Positions 33,140 through 43,958 of a DNA stretch of 64,000 nt are shown piece after piece. The stretch lies in the NCBI GenBank assembly GCA_034440635.1, contig JAOTON010000333.1:1426001-1490000 (forward strand). The letters run 5' to 3'. The position numbers and the translations under genes are program-made. How positions within the stretch are numbered: position 1 is the first letter of the stretch; every line of letters starts with the position of its first letter. The DNA comes from Lepas anatifera (taxonomy: Eukaryota > Arthropoda > Thecostraca > Lepadidae). Below the pieces are notes generated by a model that had not been told where the DNA came from, made no database searches, and worked only from the letters and a program-made list of their open reading frames with translations.

Positions 33140-33982
33140 TCCTGGTTTGGTTTGTTGTTTGTCCCGTGTTCTGTCGCTGAATGTGTAGTTAAATGTCTGC
33201 AAAATACAGAACTGTCCTTAAAATCGTGTAAAGTTGTTTTTGTAGCGTTTGGTATTGTATCAACTTTAAAGGCTTGTGTCGTTTCCATTTGAAGGGTATA
33301 AGCCATGTTTACATCTGAGTTGGCAGTTTCAATGAAATACGGCTGTCGTGTCGGACTCTCTATCATGGCTAGTGGTTACGTACTAACACTAACCAGTAGC
33401 ACATTATTGGCACCTTTGGCAGCAGTCTAGCTATCTGCGGTCTGACGGCAGGAATATGGGCTGCTACTGGTCTCGTTTTCGTCGTTCCTGTTTGCTAGTT
33501 GGCTTGAATGCTGTTTTCGTCACTTGACCCGGACGGGGATGCCTGGTGATAGGCCACAGGCAGCTTCCCAGATAAGTATTCTCAATCGAAAGCTGTTCCA
33601 GTTGGGTTGGCTGCGCCTGGATTTTTGTATGATAAGATCATGACTTGTATTAAATGCATGCGTTACACTGCCGCAAGCACTTTAAGAGAACACTTCTTAC
33701 TGATTTTTATTTATATACATGGCCGAGAAAACATGCGGAGCTCCTGCTGGTATGTCAAGAACGTTGTAAAGAACGCTGTCAGCTGACATCTTAAGAAGAA
33801 TTGTTGATGGGTCCGTTCGTGCCGAAAGAAACATATTCTGATTTTTACTCAGTGAGTGTCAATAGTAATTTTGAGCACACGGTGTATGAATTTAAACACG
33901 AATTAATCTGCACTCTGGCTCAGATGGTTACGTTTTGGGCTGAAAGTTCCAGTTTGTATACTTTAATATACATTATGTGTTT
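33140..33982 (+). other. 3' flank of the hexosaminidase gene
   Basis: No other gene seen. The only good polyadenylation-type hexamer noticed is ATTAAA at 33649..33654, which would give a 3' UTR of about 0.5 kb. Confidence 0.4.
33649..33654 (+). terminator. Candidate polyadenylation signal
   Basis: ATTAAA, the commonest variant of AATAAA, 510 bp after the hexosaminidase stop codon. No transcript evidence. Confidence 0.3.
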
Positions 33983-34257
33983 CATAGGCGGATCCAGGAG
34001 AGGAGAACAGTGGTTACGGGTACATGATCATTCCCTCTAACTAGTCTTGAGCCCCCTGCAGGAGTTTGGAACCTCCCTCGTTTGAAACGTTTACCAAGGA
34101 TGCGAGCATCAGTGCCTATGCGATAATATGTGATGCGCCTTGATAGGTCTCGCAGCTCAAATGTGGCGCCCCACCAGTCCATTTGGTGTCCCTTGCTTGT
34201 ATGCATCCGCCCCGGATCCTGGAAATCCCGAAATTCGAAATCCTGGGTCCGCCTATG
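33983..34257. mobile_element. hAT-type MITE
   Basis: A 275-bp element with 16-bp inverted ends differing at one position: CATAGGCGGATCCAGG and CCTGGGTCCGCCTATG. These match the ends at 18491..18767. The flanking octamers ATGTGTTT and ATACTGAT agree poorly, so the duplication has decayed or the border is shifted. Confidence 0.65.
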
Positions 34258-34639
34258 ATACTGATTCGGGCGGAACATTCCCGATCCCAACGGAATGCTG
34301 TGCCGGCTTTGTTTTTCCAGGAGCAAATGAGATCGGATATATATGTGCCCGTATGAGGAAAACTTGTTTTATAGTGCACTTGACGAAAGCTGGGTGGCAG
34401 GTAAAGATGAGCCCAATAGCATTTAAGATCCGAACGTTAATACTTTGAATACGAGCACGCGTTTTTCTAAAATATATTTGGGCTCTTGGCGGCGGCATTG
34501 CCAGAGGGGGGACTAGGTTAAGCGCCACTGCTCTCTGCACCTTTTGAAGAATAAGAAGGCAATGTACATGTAAATCCAGGAAGTTGGATATGAATCCGGG
34601 GTATTCTTATCCACTCGTGTTTCTACTCAATCCCACGCT

Positions 34640-36032
34640 CTAACCCTAACTCTACCGGAGGTATTTTACGCTGTAGTCCTACCGGGGAGGGTCGATTCGA
34701 CCTCCTCCCCACCCTAGCCGTTTCAAAACTAAGAAATGTAGAAAGATGCACTAAGCTGCAACGTATTGCTTGTTGCCTGAACTCTTCGGTGGCACATAAT
34801 ATTTTGAGACTAGGTCAATTATCAGCCTTGATAGGACACATGCATTACTTGAACATGCTAAAATTACGCAAAACACAGCCATGACGCCGTTTTGCGCCAA
34901 AATTTATTGACCTAACAGCACTGGAGAGTGTTTTGAGTCATTCCAAATGTTTGCACCTGCAGTGTAATGCCTAAAAGCCCGAAAGCTCAACAAATCACCT
35001 TCGCAACCCAATACAACCTTGCGAGTGTGGCCTCTCCGGGTACGCGATGAAATGAAGTGTCGGTGAACTGGCTTCTAATGCGCTTGGATGTTTCGGCATA
35101 TCTTTTTGCATATCAGACTTGGCTATTTCAGATCAGTGACCTTGACTGGCCTTGAAATGTTTAAGGTCAATAAGCCATCCGAGGCTCATTCATGTGCTCG
35201 GGAGCTGATGCTCAAACGTGTGTTAGATTACACTGGTAAAGCTCTTTTAGGGGACAGTGACCTTGTTTAACTTTTTATGTGATTTGGGACCTTAGATGCC
35301 TTTTTGTCAACAAGCTCAAAATTATAAAAGCCTGGTGGCTGACTATCGATCATTTTCATGATCTTACCAAATTGAACCACCCTAGGTCATGGCTTTGTTT
35401 GATCTCGAAAGGGTTAGACATCAGAAAATTACCAAGGTAAGTGCTAGACACTTCGTTGGACGCATTAGGCATGGACGCGCGTCATTTTTGCGTTTTACGA
35501 TCGGACATTTTGAGGTTTACGGGACACTTGAGGTTGTAGTAAGCAAAAGGGACGCGGGATCGAGCCCGCCCAGAGACAGAATCCAGGGCCCTGCCCTTTC
35601 CCCAGCCCAGTTCATCCCCCTTCCCCTCGTCGCCATATTACCTCATAGTTGGTGCTACAGTTATACCCCAGGAAAAATGCCACGAAGTTACCTAAAGTCA
35701 TTAGCCCATGTAATATGCTCAAAAGGTCAAGTGCCATCAACGCAAGTCCAAGAACAAATTATAGCGTGAAACCCAACTTAGAACCCACCCCGTGCCAAGT
35801 TGCTGTTCTAGATCGAGTGCAGTGAGGAAGGCGGCTGAGACCTTGTGCTAGCCTTTGGGAATGGCCTCAATCTCCATGACCTGTCATGACCGAAACTTAA
35901 AATTGGGTTAAGATGTGTGAAATTGAACTTGGTATACACATGTCTGGCAGCATTGCGCTAAACTGAGCCGTTTTTCTGCAATTCCGAAAAATGTCAAGGG
36001 GTTGAACCGATACCCGGTTGAGTGAGGGTTAA
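34640..36032. mobile_element. TTAA element, TCGATTCGACC-bearing subfamily
   Basis: The left end CTAACCCTAACTCTACCGGA with GGGTCGATTCGACCTCC nearby, and the right end GAGTGAGGGTTAA (TTAA 36029..36032), mirror the ends of the element at 53649..54536. Shared internal blocks include TTTCAAAACTAAGAAATGTAGAAAGA versus TTTGAAAACTAAGAGAGGTGGAAAGA. AGGTCA words are present (35130..35170). At 1.39 kb it is about 0.5 kb longer than its relative, so it may hold a further insertion. Confidence 0.55.
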
Positions 36033-36446
36033 GGGGCTGTCCATAAAATAGTTTACGCAAAGGGGTTGAGAGGGGTCAGCCGCAGCGTTATTAATGTTAC
36101 ACATGGCATGGGCATTAAAAATATTTACCTCGGAAGGTGAATCAAGATCGCAAAATATGCGTTACGCAATTTATAACTTTCCTGATGCAGCAAGTGAGGA
36201 TAAGACAGGCTTCTCCCCTAGGGTTGCCACAGCACCAGCCAGGAAAAGGTGGTGGAATGTGTACAAATACTTGCATCCATTGCAAAGACCTGAGTACTTT
36301 CGTTAGGAAGGTGACAGGACCCGTTCACAGTTCCGCCACATGTAGAAAATCGCTTGAGAAAGGAGAAAACCCCCAACCTATCCTAATGCTGGAGGCCCAC
36401 ACTTGAGTGTCGGAGGAAAAAAAGCCAGACACTTCCCTGCTCGAAG
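36033..36446. other. No gene seen
   Basis: Short frames only, between a TTAA element and a hAT-type MITE. Confidence 0.35.
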
Positions 36447-36454
36447 AATGTGTC

Positions 36455-36759
36455 CATTGGCGGACGCAGGGGGGGGGGGCATTCCGGCCATGGCCCCCGA
36501 AGTGCTGGAGGGGGGGGCAAACTATCTTTGCCCCCCCCAAACGCCGGAATGTTTTTTAAGGTGTTTACACCAGGTCTGTAGAACAAAAAAATCGCTCCCA
36601 CCCACCCCCCCTTTCCAGGAGAGCGATCGTGTACTTGGAGAGGTATCTTATACTAGGTCTGTCGAGCACCCAAAACTGCACATCCCACCCACCCCCCCCT
36701 AGGAGGAGAGGCAGACATGGGTTTGCCCCCCCCTAAACTCGGGTCTTCGTCCGCCCCTG
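36455..36759 (+). mobile_element. hAT-type MITE with exact 8-bp duplication
   Basis: A 305-bp element. Left end CATTGGCGGACGCAGG; right end TCTTCGTCCGCCCCTG. The octamer AATGTGTC lies on both sides (36447..36454 and 36760..36767). The interior has long G and C runs and GGTCTGTCGAGCACCCAAAA. It is the same family as 59183..59502 in the opposite orientation. Confidence 0.9.
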
Positions 36760-36767
36760 AATGTGTC

Positions 36768-37220
36768 TGTGGCTATTCTGCACCAAAGATAAAGCTGTCT
36801 GTCGGCGGCAAAGCCATCATTCCACCAAACGCGTCTCTGGTGCAAAAATTTAGAGATCCGTGGCCCTGGTGCTCTCCTAGGGAAAGGACGTCAATAGACA
36901 TATCACTCAGAAGTAGTGTCCGAGATGTCGAGTGTTAAAGAAAATGATGGAATACGGGAGCGCGCTGCCGGCTGAAGAGTGCATGGCCCGATGGGTTCCG
37001 TCGGGAGGAAGTGCGGAGGAGCGGCTGTCGCAGCGCAGGTACAGAGGCCCGCAATGCTAGAGGCGAGAACATCCCAAGGCGCTGAGGTGAGGTAATAAGC
37101 AACATAAGCACTTGGGACTGGAGGTGCACTTTCACCTAACCCCAGCCATGGCCATCGAAAGTGGGTGACGCACCCCCTCCCCCAGTGTATGAACCAGGGG
37201 TGCAGGCGCCTCCAGGGCTA
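36768..37220. other. No gene seen
   Basis: Between the hAT-type MITE and the SINE. No recognisable coding sequence. Confidence 0.35.
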
Positions 37221-37232
37221 GTAGGCGCGTAT

Positions 37233-37415
37233 ATAATAATTTGTGGGGCTTATCGACGCACCAACTGCCAGGGTCATATGGCGTCGCCAACTCTTTCCCT
37301 GTTGGAAGGGTTTCTCGGGATCCAGCTTGCTCCTTATTCAGGGGAAGCCGCCGGGCCTTGAACCCGGGTCGGCTGAATGGAAACTGACCGCTGACCACTC
37401 CACTACCGCGCCCCC
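37233..37415 (-). mobile_element. tRNA-derived SINE with perfect 12-bp duplication
   Basis: A 183-bp SINE in reverse orientation. GTAGGCGCGTAT is repeated exactly at 37221..37232 and 37416..37427, fixing both borders. On the minus strand the head has GGTAGTGGAGTGGTC (A-box region) and GACCCGGGTTCAAGGCCC (B-box). The body has CCTGAATAAGGAGC, TCCAACAGGGAAAGAGTTGG and CCTGGCAGTTGGTGCGTCGA, ending in a short AT-rich tail. The intact duplication points to recent insertion. Confidence 0.92.
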
Positions 37416-37705
37416 GTAGGCGCGTATCATGGCTGAAAATAATATATCAGGTGTCTCTCGCTCAGTAGGCCGCATGCGGCTAGATTGAATACATTTTGTA
37501 CCCTTGAGCGGGTCCATTCCACGCCATCGTCGTTTGTTTCAGATGGACAGTGAACAATCATATTTTAGCCAACCCATTGTAGTCATTATTTCGTACGCAT
37601 TCTTCGCTTTGTGACCTTTCGTACGTTTTTACTAGCTCGGTTAATATGTTAAACACCCCGCTGCAGTTTTAGCCTATGACTTGACAGCCATATGGTTTTT
37701 CAACC

Positions 37706-37794
37706 TGTTAGTGATAAGTTTGAATCAATGAAGTACTATGAAATGAAATTTGTTAGTGATAAGTTTGAATCAATGAAGTACTATGAAACGAACT
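37706..37794. repeat. 45-bp tandem duplication
   Basis: TGTTAGTGATAAGTTTGAAT begins at 37706 and again at 37751. The copies are almost identical through AATGAAGTACTATGAAA. Confidence 0.9.
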
Positions 37795-38430
37795 TTACAA
37801 GCTGAAGACCAGATTAGGTGTGACTGGAGAGGAGGGGGGGCTAATCAGGCTACCATGGCGATGGTGCATCGGTGCGCCTTAGATTAGATCCAAAGTACTG
37901 GTGCCATTATGCACGCAGGAGAGTAAAGAGAATTGAGCTAGGGCCCAGTTTAGTCAAAAAGCTCTTATCCATCATTAAAAGCCTTATCGAATAATTTCTA
38001 CCCCGAAAAATATACCACGCTATTTTTAATGTTTAGAAACTGTGAGTTATTCAAATACCTGCAAAACCCATAAGCGGATCCAGGATCGCCGATCGGAGGG
38101 CACTAGGTCGCGGGGGCGCCACTTATGGACGACAGCTCATTTCCTATCATTTCCGCATTTTCTAAAACTTATCAGGTGGGCGCCAAATTCTTTCGTGGGC
38201 GCCGTTACTCGTATCCTGGGGATCGACTTTTTAGTCAGGAGTGTGGATTTCTATCTCTCTGGAGGGTGCCCCGACACCCCCAATGACATGCTTGGAATAC
38301 CCAATGGTGAGTTGGGCATCCCAACCAAAAGATAAGGTAAAATCCCAATGAAGTGCTCAAAGAAGAAGAGATCGTCACTAAATACGTGCCCGACAGTGTT
38401 ATAGGTGATATTTTGCATCTTACCTCAAAG
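37795..38430. other. No gene; possible hAT-type MITE at 38069..38232
   Basis: CATAAGCGGATCCAGGATCG at 38069 is a hAT-type terminus. CGTATCCTGGGGATCGACTTTT ending near 38232 may be its decayed partner, but the flanking octamers do not match. No coding sequence recognised. Confidence 0.4.
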
Positions 38431-38644
38431 CAGACGCGGATCCAGGACAACATTTGGGCGGCTCGAGTCTGCTCTGCTATTGCCTCGGAACAGCCTTTGG
38501 CTATGCATTAACTATAGGCACTCTGACATTTGGGGCTGAGCGCTCTCGCCATTGTCTCGAACAGCCTTCGGCTTTGCGTTAAATATAGACTCATTTCTGG
38601 GGAAGGCTTGAGCCCCCTAGCTCCCTCTCTTGTATTCGCCACTG
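38431..38644 (+). mobile_element. hAT-type MITE
   Basis: Left end CAGACGCGGATCCAGGAC; right end CTTGTATTCGCCACTG. The flanking octamers CCTCAAAG (38423..38430) and CCTGCAAG (38645..38652) agree at 6 of 8. The interior holds an internal repeat: GCCTCGGAACAGCCTTTGGC, then GTCTCGAACAGCCTTCGGCT. Related to 10149..10306. Confidence 0.7.
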
Positions 38645-39370
38645 CCTGCAAGGTAACTCATTTTATACTCCATACTTAAGCAAGGAAGCATTCCATAAGA
38701 CACAGAAAAGCAAGAGTTATACACAATAGCTGAATTAAGTGCATATTTTCCACTAAACAGTTCGTTCTCATTGAGGCTAGCACATTGAAGAAAGTATTTG
38801 AAACGAACAGAAGTCGCAGCGTTTTGGGGAACCGTGGTCTGTAGCGCCAGGTGTCTTCGTTTTTTATTAGGTAAATATTTGTTAGCAATTGTAGGCATCA
38901 ATATATTACCAGCTCCGTAATATTGATAACCAGCGCCTCTTCTGTCGCGTTTCTGCTGATTAACACCATACCATTCTGCTGATTAACTCGATACCATGCA
39001 GTCCGAGGGCCTACTATACCTATTATTAAGATGTAATAGTGTTACCAAAAATGTAAAACTGAGATCCTGGTTGCATGGCTATGTATTGTACCACTTATCA
39101 GTACAAACTAAAAACCCAGGTTGTTATCACTCCAAATATAAAACACTGGTTCTTTATAACTCCTAAACAAACCCAACCTGCATTTGAAAAAAGGACATGA
39201 ACACACCAACCAACCGCATTTGAAGCCATTGGGAAAGCTGATTCAGACATCGTCCACGATACGTTTTAACCTTCACACAAACCATGCCCTGTGTTCCCAT
39301 GATGTTTCAGAAACGTTTTACCCCATCATTTTGTCGATTATTTCCACGAAACTTAAATCAAGCAATGAAC

Positions 39371-39373
<3 letters not shown>
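38645..39373. other. No gene seen
   Basis: Short frames only. No repeat shared with the rest of the window noticed. Confidence 0.35.
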
Positions 39374-39419
<46 letters not shown>

Positions 39420-39424
39420 CTCTC

Positions 39425-39461
<37 letters not shown>
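39374..39461. repeat. (AT)n followed by (CT)n microsatellite
   Basis: About 44 bp of AT dinucleotides (39374..39417), then, after CGCTCTCGTTT, about 34 bp of CT dinucleotides ending at 39461. The following SINE starts directly after it. Confidence 0.95.
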
Positions 39462-39462
<1 letters not shown>

Positions 39463-39639
39463 AGGGATGGGTGGCTTAGTGGATAGTATCCTTTTCTTCT
39501 AAGCCACCGGTCCCGTGTTCAAGTTCCGGCGGAGCCTTTGAATAAGTTGATCTGATCCCCGAATCCCTCCCAACAGGGTAAGTTGGCGCCACCGTAAGAC
39601 CTTGGCAGTTGGTGCATCGTTAAACTCCAACAATTAATC
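39463..39639 (+). mobile_element. tRNA-derived SINE (copy 4)
   Basis: About 177 bp. Head GATGGGTGGCTTAGTGGATA with B-box GTTCAAGTTCC, closely matching the 7194 copy. Body CCTTTGAATAAGTTGATCTG and CCTCCCAACAGGGTAAG, tail CCAACAATTAATCA. It inserted beside a CT microsatellite, and TTTCTCTCT after the tail echoes the left flank, so the duplication cannot be read cleanly. Confidence 0.85.
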
Positions 39640-40128
39640 ATTTCTCTCTATAACTGGTCCAACGGTTAACCTTCAGTTTTATGTTATTAAGCCTCTCCCC
39701 TCTTTCCCTTGGTTACCGTCTGCTCGGGCCCCACTCCTCTCCACTTAGCAGAAAGCCTATGGACGCTCCTGACTTCAGCGAACTCTGCCGCCGGCTATCC
39801 AGTGCTGACTTTACCGCCGTCTCGCATGTACCGAAGAACACCATCGGATGGTGGAGCAGATAACCAGGCCAAAAGATAGCAAAATATGGCGAGTAATGTT
39901 TGAAAAAGATAATATTAATGCATCTCCTGGTTTAAAATCTATGCTCTAAAATTTTCATGAAGAGATTTCTTCTAAATGTCTCGCAATACAAGTGAACGTG
40001 CCTCCACCAATCCGCGGCCGCCATCCGCTGGTTGCCGTTTGCCTGCGGGCACAGAGGTTAGAAAGGTCACGCTGGGCTGACGCCGAGTTCAAGCCTCTGT
40101 GGAGAAGGGTCGCGTGGCGGATTATAAA
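39640..40128. other. No gene seen
   Basis: Short frames only, between the SINE and the segmental duplication. Confidence 0.35.
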
Positions 40129-41010
40129 ACCAGCATGCGTGGTGTTGAACATGGTGGTTGTTGTGCCTGCTGTTGAATTGAGGGGGGAACAGGTGTGATG
40201 GGTTTTTGCTCTGATTTAAATGAGCGGTACTTTGCACGAGCGGGGGGAATTTTTGGAATACAAAAGGACTATGTGATGGCTAAAACAACGATGATATTAT
40301 GCTATCTCTTTTAAAATGGTGGTCATTTCCTTTTTAAATTTGGGCACCCCCAATGAATCGGAAATTTACACCCTTGACGCCAGTATGTCATTACCTGGCA
40401 GTGCTCAGCCACTTCTGAAAACAGTCAGAGACGTGTACAGCAGATGGTATTCCTAACTGCAAAGGTCGCGCGATACTGCTTTCGCAAGACAACACAAATC
40501 GTCACTGGGAGGAAGCAGTGACTCTGCGCTGAAGAGTGCAGGGAAGTTTACTGGTCAGACACGTTTCAGGGGAAGGGGCAGCCGGGTCTGCCCCTACTCG
40601 ACGCTAAATGGGGTAATCAAGAGGGCAACGATCTGAAAATGAACAGAACGAAAATCAGAGATGATTATAGAGTGTATTTATTGATGGTGCATATTGCAAA
40701 TTATATGATGTTAGTTTTGCATCATCGAACAAACGGATTTATGTATATCCACGGAGCAAACAGAGGTGCAAATGTGTGCATGATCGCCATGGCACCAAAG
40801 CTTATAAAATATGGCAACAAGAGACGTTTGATGTTCTGACGTCACGCCTTCATTGTGCTCTTTCATCTCGTGGAAAGAGTATGAAACACTAGGAAATATT
40901 GAGCTTATTATATATGTTTCATTAGAAATAGGGCGCATACAGCTTTAGCATAGGACGTACCCTTTAGCTCCAATCATTATTATTTTAGTAGAAATATTGT
41001 CAAATTACTG
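40129..41010 (+). repeat. Segmental duplication, copy 1 (about 880 bp)
   Basis: Runs from CCAGCATGCGTGGTGTTGAA to ATTGTCAAATTACTGGTA and matches 41121..42432 nearly base for base once a 429-bp insertion is removed from the second copy. Both copies hold a 66-codon frame (40639..40839 here) beginning MNRTKIRDDYRVYLL. Most of the few differences between them change amino acids, so there is no sign of protein constraint. What the repeated unit is remains unknown. Confidence 0.85.
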
Positions 41011-41120
41011 GTAGGGGAGACTGGGGTCAATTGTAAAAAAATTCACATTTCTGGCTCTGGAGAAATAGTGCTTTGAGTTAGAACACTTACAATTATTCGC
41101 ATGCACGCATGCAGGGGAAA

Positions 41121-42432
41121 ACCAGCATGCGTGGTGTTGAACATGAGCCCTGTTCCACCTGTCAGCACAGTTTTGTCAGCAGGACCTCTAACCTCTCCTC
41201 CAGAAAAGTAACATCAGCGCCATAATCGCCTCTTGCTTGTGGTAAGCAAAGGGAACTTAATCCTTTATACCATTAAAAAATATTAGGCTACACTTCGTGC
41301 ACTTACGGTTTTTCATCAGCACAAACAGCAGGCCGTCAGCCCGTAAAACCTCTAGAACTAGTTCCCGGGGAGAGGCTACGGTCCTGTGACGTAGGCGCAA
41401 CGCGGCCCACTGATTGGTGCTGACAAAACTCTGCTGACAGCTGGAACAGCAGGCCGTCAGCCCGTAAAACCTCTAGAACTAGTTCCCGGGGAGAGGCTAC
41501 GGTCCTGTGACGTAGGCGCAACGCGGCCCGCTGATTGGTGCTGACAAAACTCTGCTGACAGCTGGAACAGGGCTATGGTGGTGGTTGTGTCTGCTGTTGA
41601 ATTGAGGGAGGGGAACAGGTGTGATGGGTTTTTGCTCGGATTTAAATGAGCGGTACTTTGCACGAGGGGGAATTTTTAGAATACAAAAGGACTATATGAT
41701 GGCTAAAACAACGATGATATTATGCTATCTCTTTTAAAATGGTGGCCATTTCTTTTTTAAATTTGGGCACCCCCAATGAATCGGAAATCTACACCCTTGA
41801 CGCCAGTATGTCATTACCTTGCAGTGCTTAGCCACTTCTGAAAACAGTCAGAGACTTGTACAGCAGATGGTATTCCTAACTGCAAAGGTCGCGCGATACT
41901 GCTTTCGCAAGACAACACAAATCGTCACTGGAAGGAGGCAGTGACCCGCGCTGAAGAGTGCAGGGAAGTTTACTGGTCAGACACGTTTCAGGGGAAGGGG
42001 CAGCCGGGTCTGCCCCTACTCGACGCTAAATGGGGTAATCAAGAGGGCAACGATCTGAAAATGAACAGAACAAAAATCAGAGATGATTATAGAGTGTATT
42101 TATTGATAGTCCATATTGCAAATTGTATGATGTTAGTTTTGCATCATCGAACAAACGGATTTATGTATATCCATGCAGCAAACAGAGGTGGAATCGTGTG
42201 CATGATCGCCATGGCGCCAAAGCTTATTATATATGGCAACAAGAGACGTTTGATGTTCTGACGTCACGCCTTCAGGGAGTTCTTCATCTCGTGGAAAGAG
42301 TATGAAACACTGGAAATATTGAGCTTATTATATATGTTTCATTAGAAATAGGGAACATACAGCTATATCATCTAACGTACCCTTTAGCTCCAATCATTAT
42401 TATTTTAGTAGAAATATTGTCAAATTACTGGT
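41121..42432 (+). repeat. Segmental duplication, copy 2 with insertion
   Basis: Second copy of the 40129 unit, separated from it by about 110 bp of unique sequence. It is interrupted after GTGTTGAACATG by a short transposon (41146..41574) and resumes at ATGGTGGTGGTTGTG. The 66-codon frame is at 42061..42261. Confidence 0.85.
41146..41574. mobile_element. MITE with 22-bp ends and 3-bp duplication
   Basis: A 429-bp element present only in copy 2 of the duplication, so copy 1 shows the empty site. The 22-bp ends, AGCCCTGTTCCACCTGTCAG.. and ..CTGACAGCTGGAACAGGGCT, are inverted with one mismatch. ATG is duplicated at 41143..41145 and 41575..41577. Three-base duplications occur in PIF/Harbinger-type elements, so that superfamily is my best guess. 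A 121-bp segment inside (from GGCCGTCAGCCCGTAAAACC) is tandemly duplicated. Non-coding. Confidence 0.85.
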
Positions 42433-42941
42433 ACGTCCATGAGTTACGTGACGCATTAAATAATCATTATTTCAGCAGAAATATGGCCAAATATATTACA
42501 CATCCATAAATTTGGTAGCGCCTATTTCGTTGTTTTCTACCCTCCCCCAATGAAACCCTCTTTGACGCCCATGCACCTATAACGTTTGATATAATGTGTC
42601 CTATTTTTTCCCTGTGACCTATAATACCGACTCTTCCATCTCCTCCCCCGACCTTTCCCTTTGCGTTATGTTAGTTTTGGGTGGCCGCTTGAAAACTCAC
42701 AGAACCGTCACCATTTGGAAATTCATTGAGGTGTGACATTCCCTGTGAATTTGCAAATCAATGAAAGACAAAACAAAGGTTTGTACGCCGGAAAGCCCAA
42801 ATGATCAACAAAAGACAAGGCATGAATCGCAATGCAATGTTTTTTCAGTTTTGTCTGGAAGCCTGAAACCGCGGTCACATGAGATCGGTGAAACATGACA
42901 CATTGCCCCTGGCACTTGTTCGGGCTTTCGTCATTTTCGCC
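42433..42941. other. No gene seen
   Basis: Short frames only. Confidence 0.35.
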
Positions 42942-43110
42942 TTAAGGGGAATGTGCCACCTTTATAACGTGACTTTAGCCGAGATAGCCAGGTTATAAAG
43001 CATACCGTAAAACCCGGTACTCAATATATGATTTGTCTTGGAACTCGAAATTTCCGTAGAGAAAAGTTAAAAACTCACCTGAAATGTACCGAAAATGTAC
43101 CCAACGAGTC
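42942..43110. mobile_element. Family 1 MITE, left-end fragment
   Basis: TTAAGGGGAATGTGCCACCT, then GCCGAGATAGCCAGGTTATA and GTCTTGGAACTCGAAATTTC, collinear with 4812..4970. The match stops near 43110. Confidence 0.75.
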
Positions 43111-43179
43111 GGCTCCCCAGCGCTTTGGGGAGCCAAGGCCAGAATGACTCCCCCTTCTCGCCTGCGTCTGTCAATGCTC

Positions 43180-43760
43180 ACATGAAGGTCAAGTTCAATG
43201 TCAAAGTTCACTGGTCAAGATCATATTAGTACTTTCAAGGTCATTAACCCCAGTTCTTCCGGTCAAATGATGTTACCCGGCCTGACGTATATTATGCTGT
43301 GACGTCATCCGAGTATTTAAGGTAACTCAATGTAGAGGTCAAGGTCAAAGGCCATGGGTAAAGGTCAATCCTCATTTCCCGCCAAGTAGGTACTATATTG
43401 CTAGTTATAGTGTACATTATCGGTAGTATACCATATTGTGACCGCATAGGTCAATGACCTTGACCCCAAAATTGTAGAAACTATTATTTGTGACCTTCCC
43501 TCAATAACCCTGGACCACTGTTAGCTTATTCTTGTCTTTTTCCCGCATAATCACGACATTTCCGATTAGGTCCCCAGCATTGCCAATATTTGACCCTTAT
43601 GACCTCCTTTGACCTTGAAGATATTTATCTAGGTCATTAAAAATTGCTTATGATGTAGATCACCATAGCCCCCACCAACCCACAACCGACGTTTTTCTAT
43701 GCCCCTTAGTTTTTGAGATCTTACGGGACCTACCAGGCCCCCTCTAGTGCGCGTTAGTGC
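43180..43760. mobile_element. AGGTCA-rich element fragment
   Basis: Dense half-sites (AGAGGTCAAGGTCAAAGGCC at about 43346, GGTCAATGACCTTGACCCC at about 43450). The internal block CATAATCACGACATTTCCGA is shared with 26430 and, inverted, with 17590. The right end is in the C-rich stretch before 43780. Confidence 0.55.
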
Positions 43761-43958
43761 CAGGCCCTTCTCCAGTGCGGACGTTGATGCACCTCTCTTG
43801 TTTTACGAGAATCAGACGCGTTTCAAACGAGTGCTGCAGCTGCAAACCTTCAGCATCGCTGATCGGTATACAAATGCTCTTCTTCCGCTACACGCAAGTA
43901 AGCGTCGCAAGGGGATTTCTTTGGATGGTGTGCTCGTCTCGTTTCCCAAGCGTCCATG

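Noticed and set aside
40639..42261. Conserved 66-codon gene duplicated in both units
   Set aside because: The few differences between copies mostly change amino acids, so there is no evidence of protein constraint beyond recent duplication.
40129..42432. Long terminal repeats of a retrotransposon
   Set aside because: The two 880-bp units are only about 110 bp apart, with no room for coding sequence, no primer-binding site and no clear TG..CA borders.
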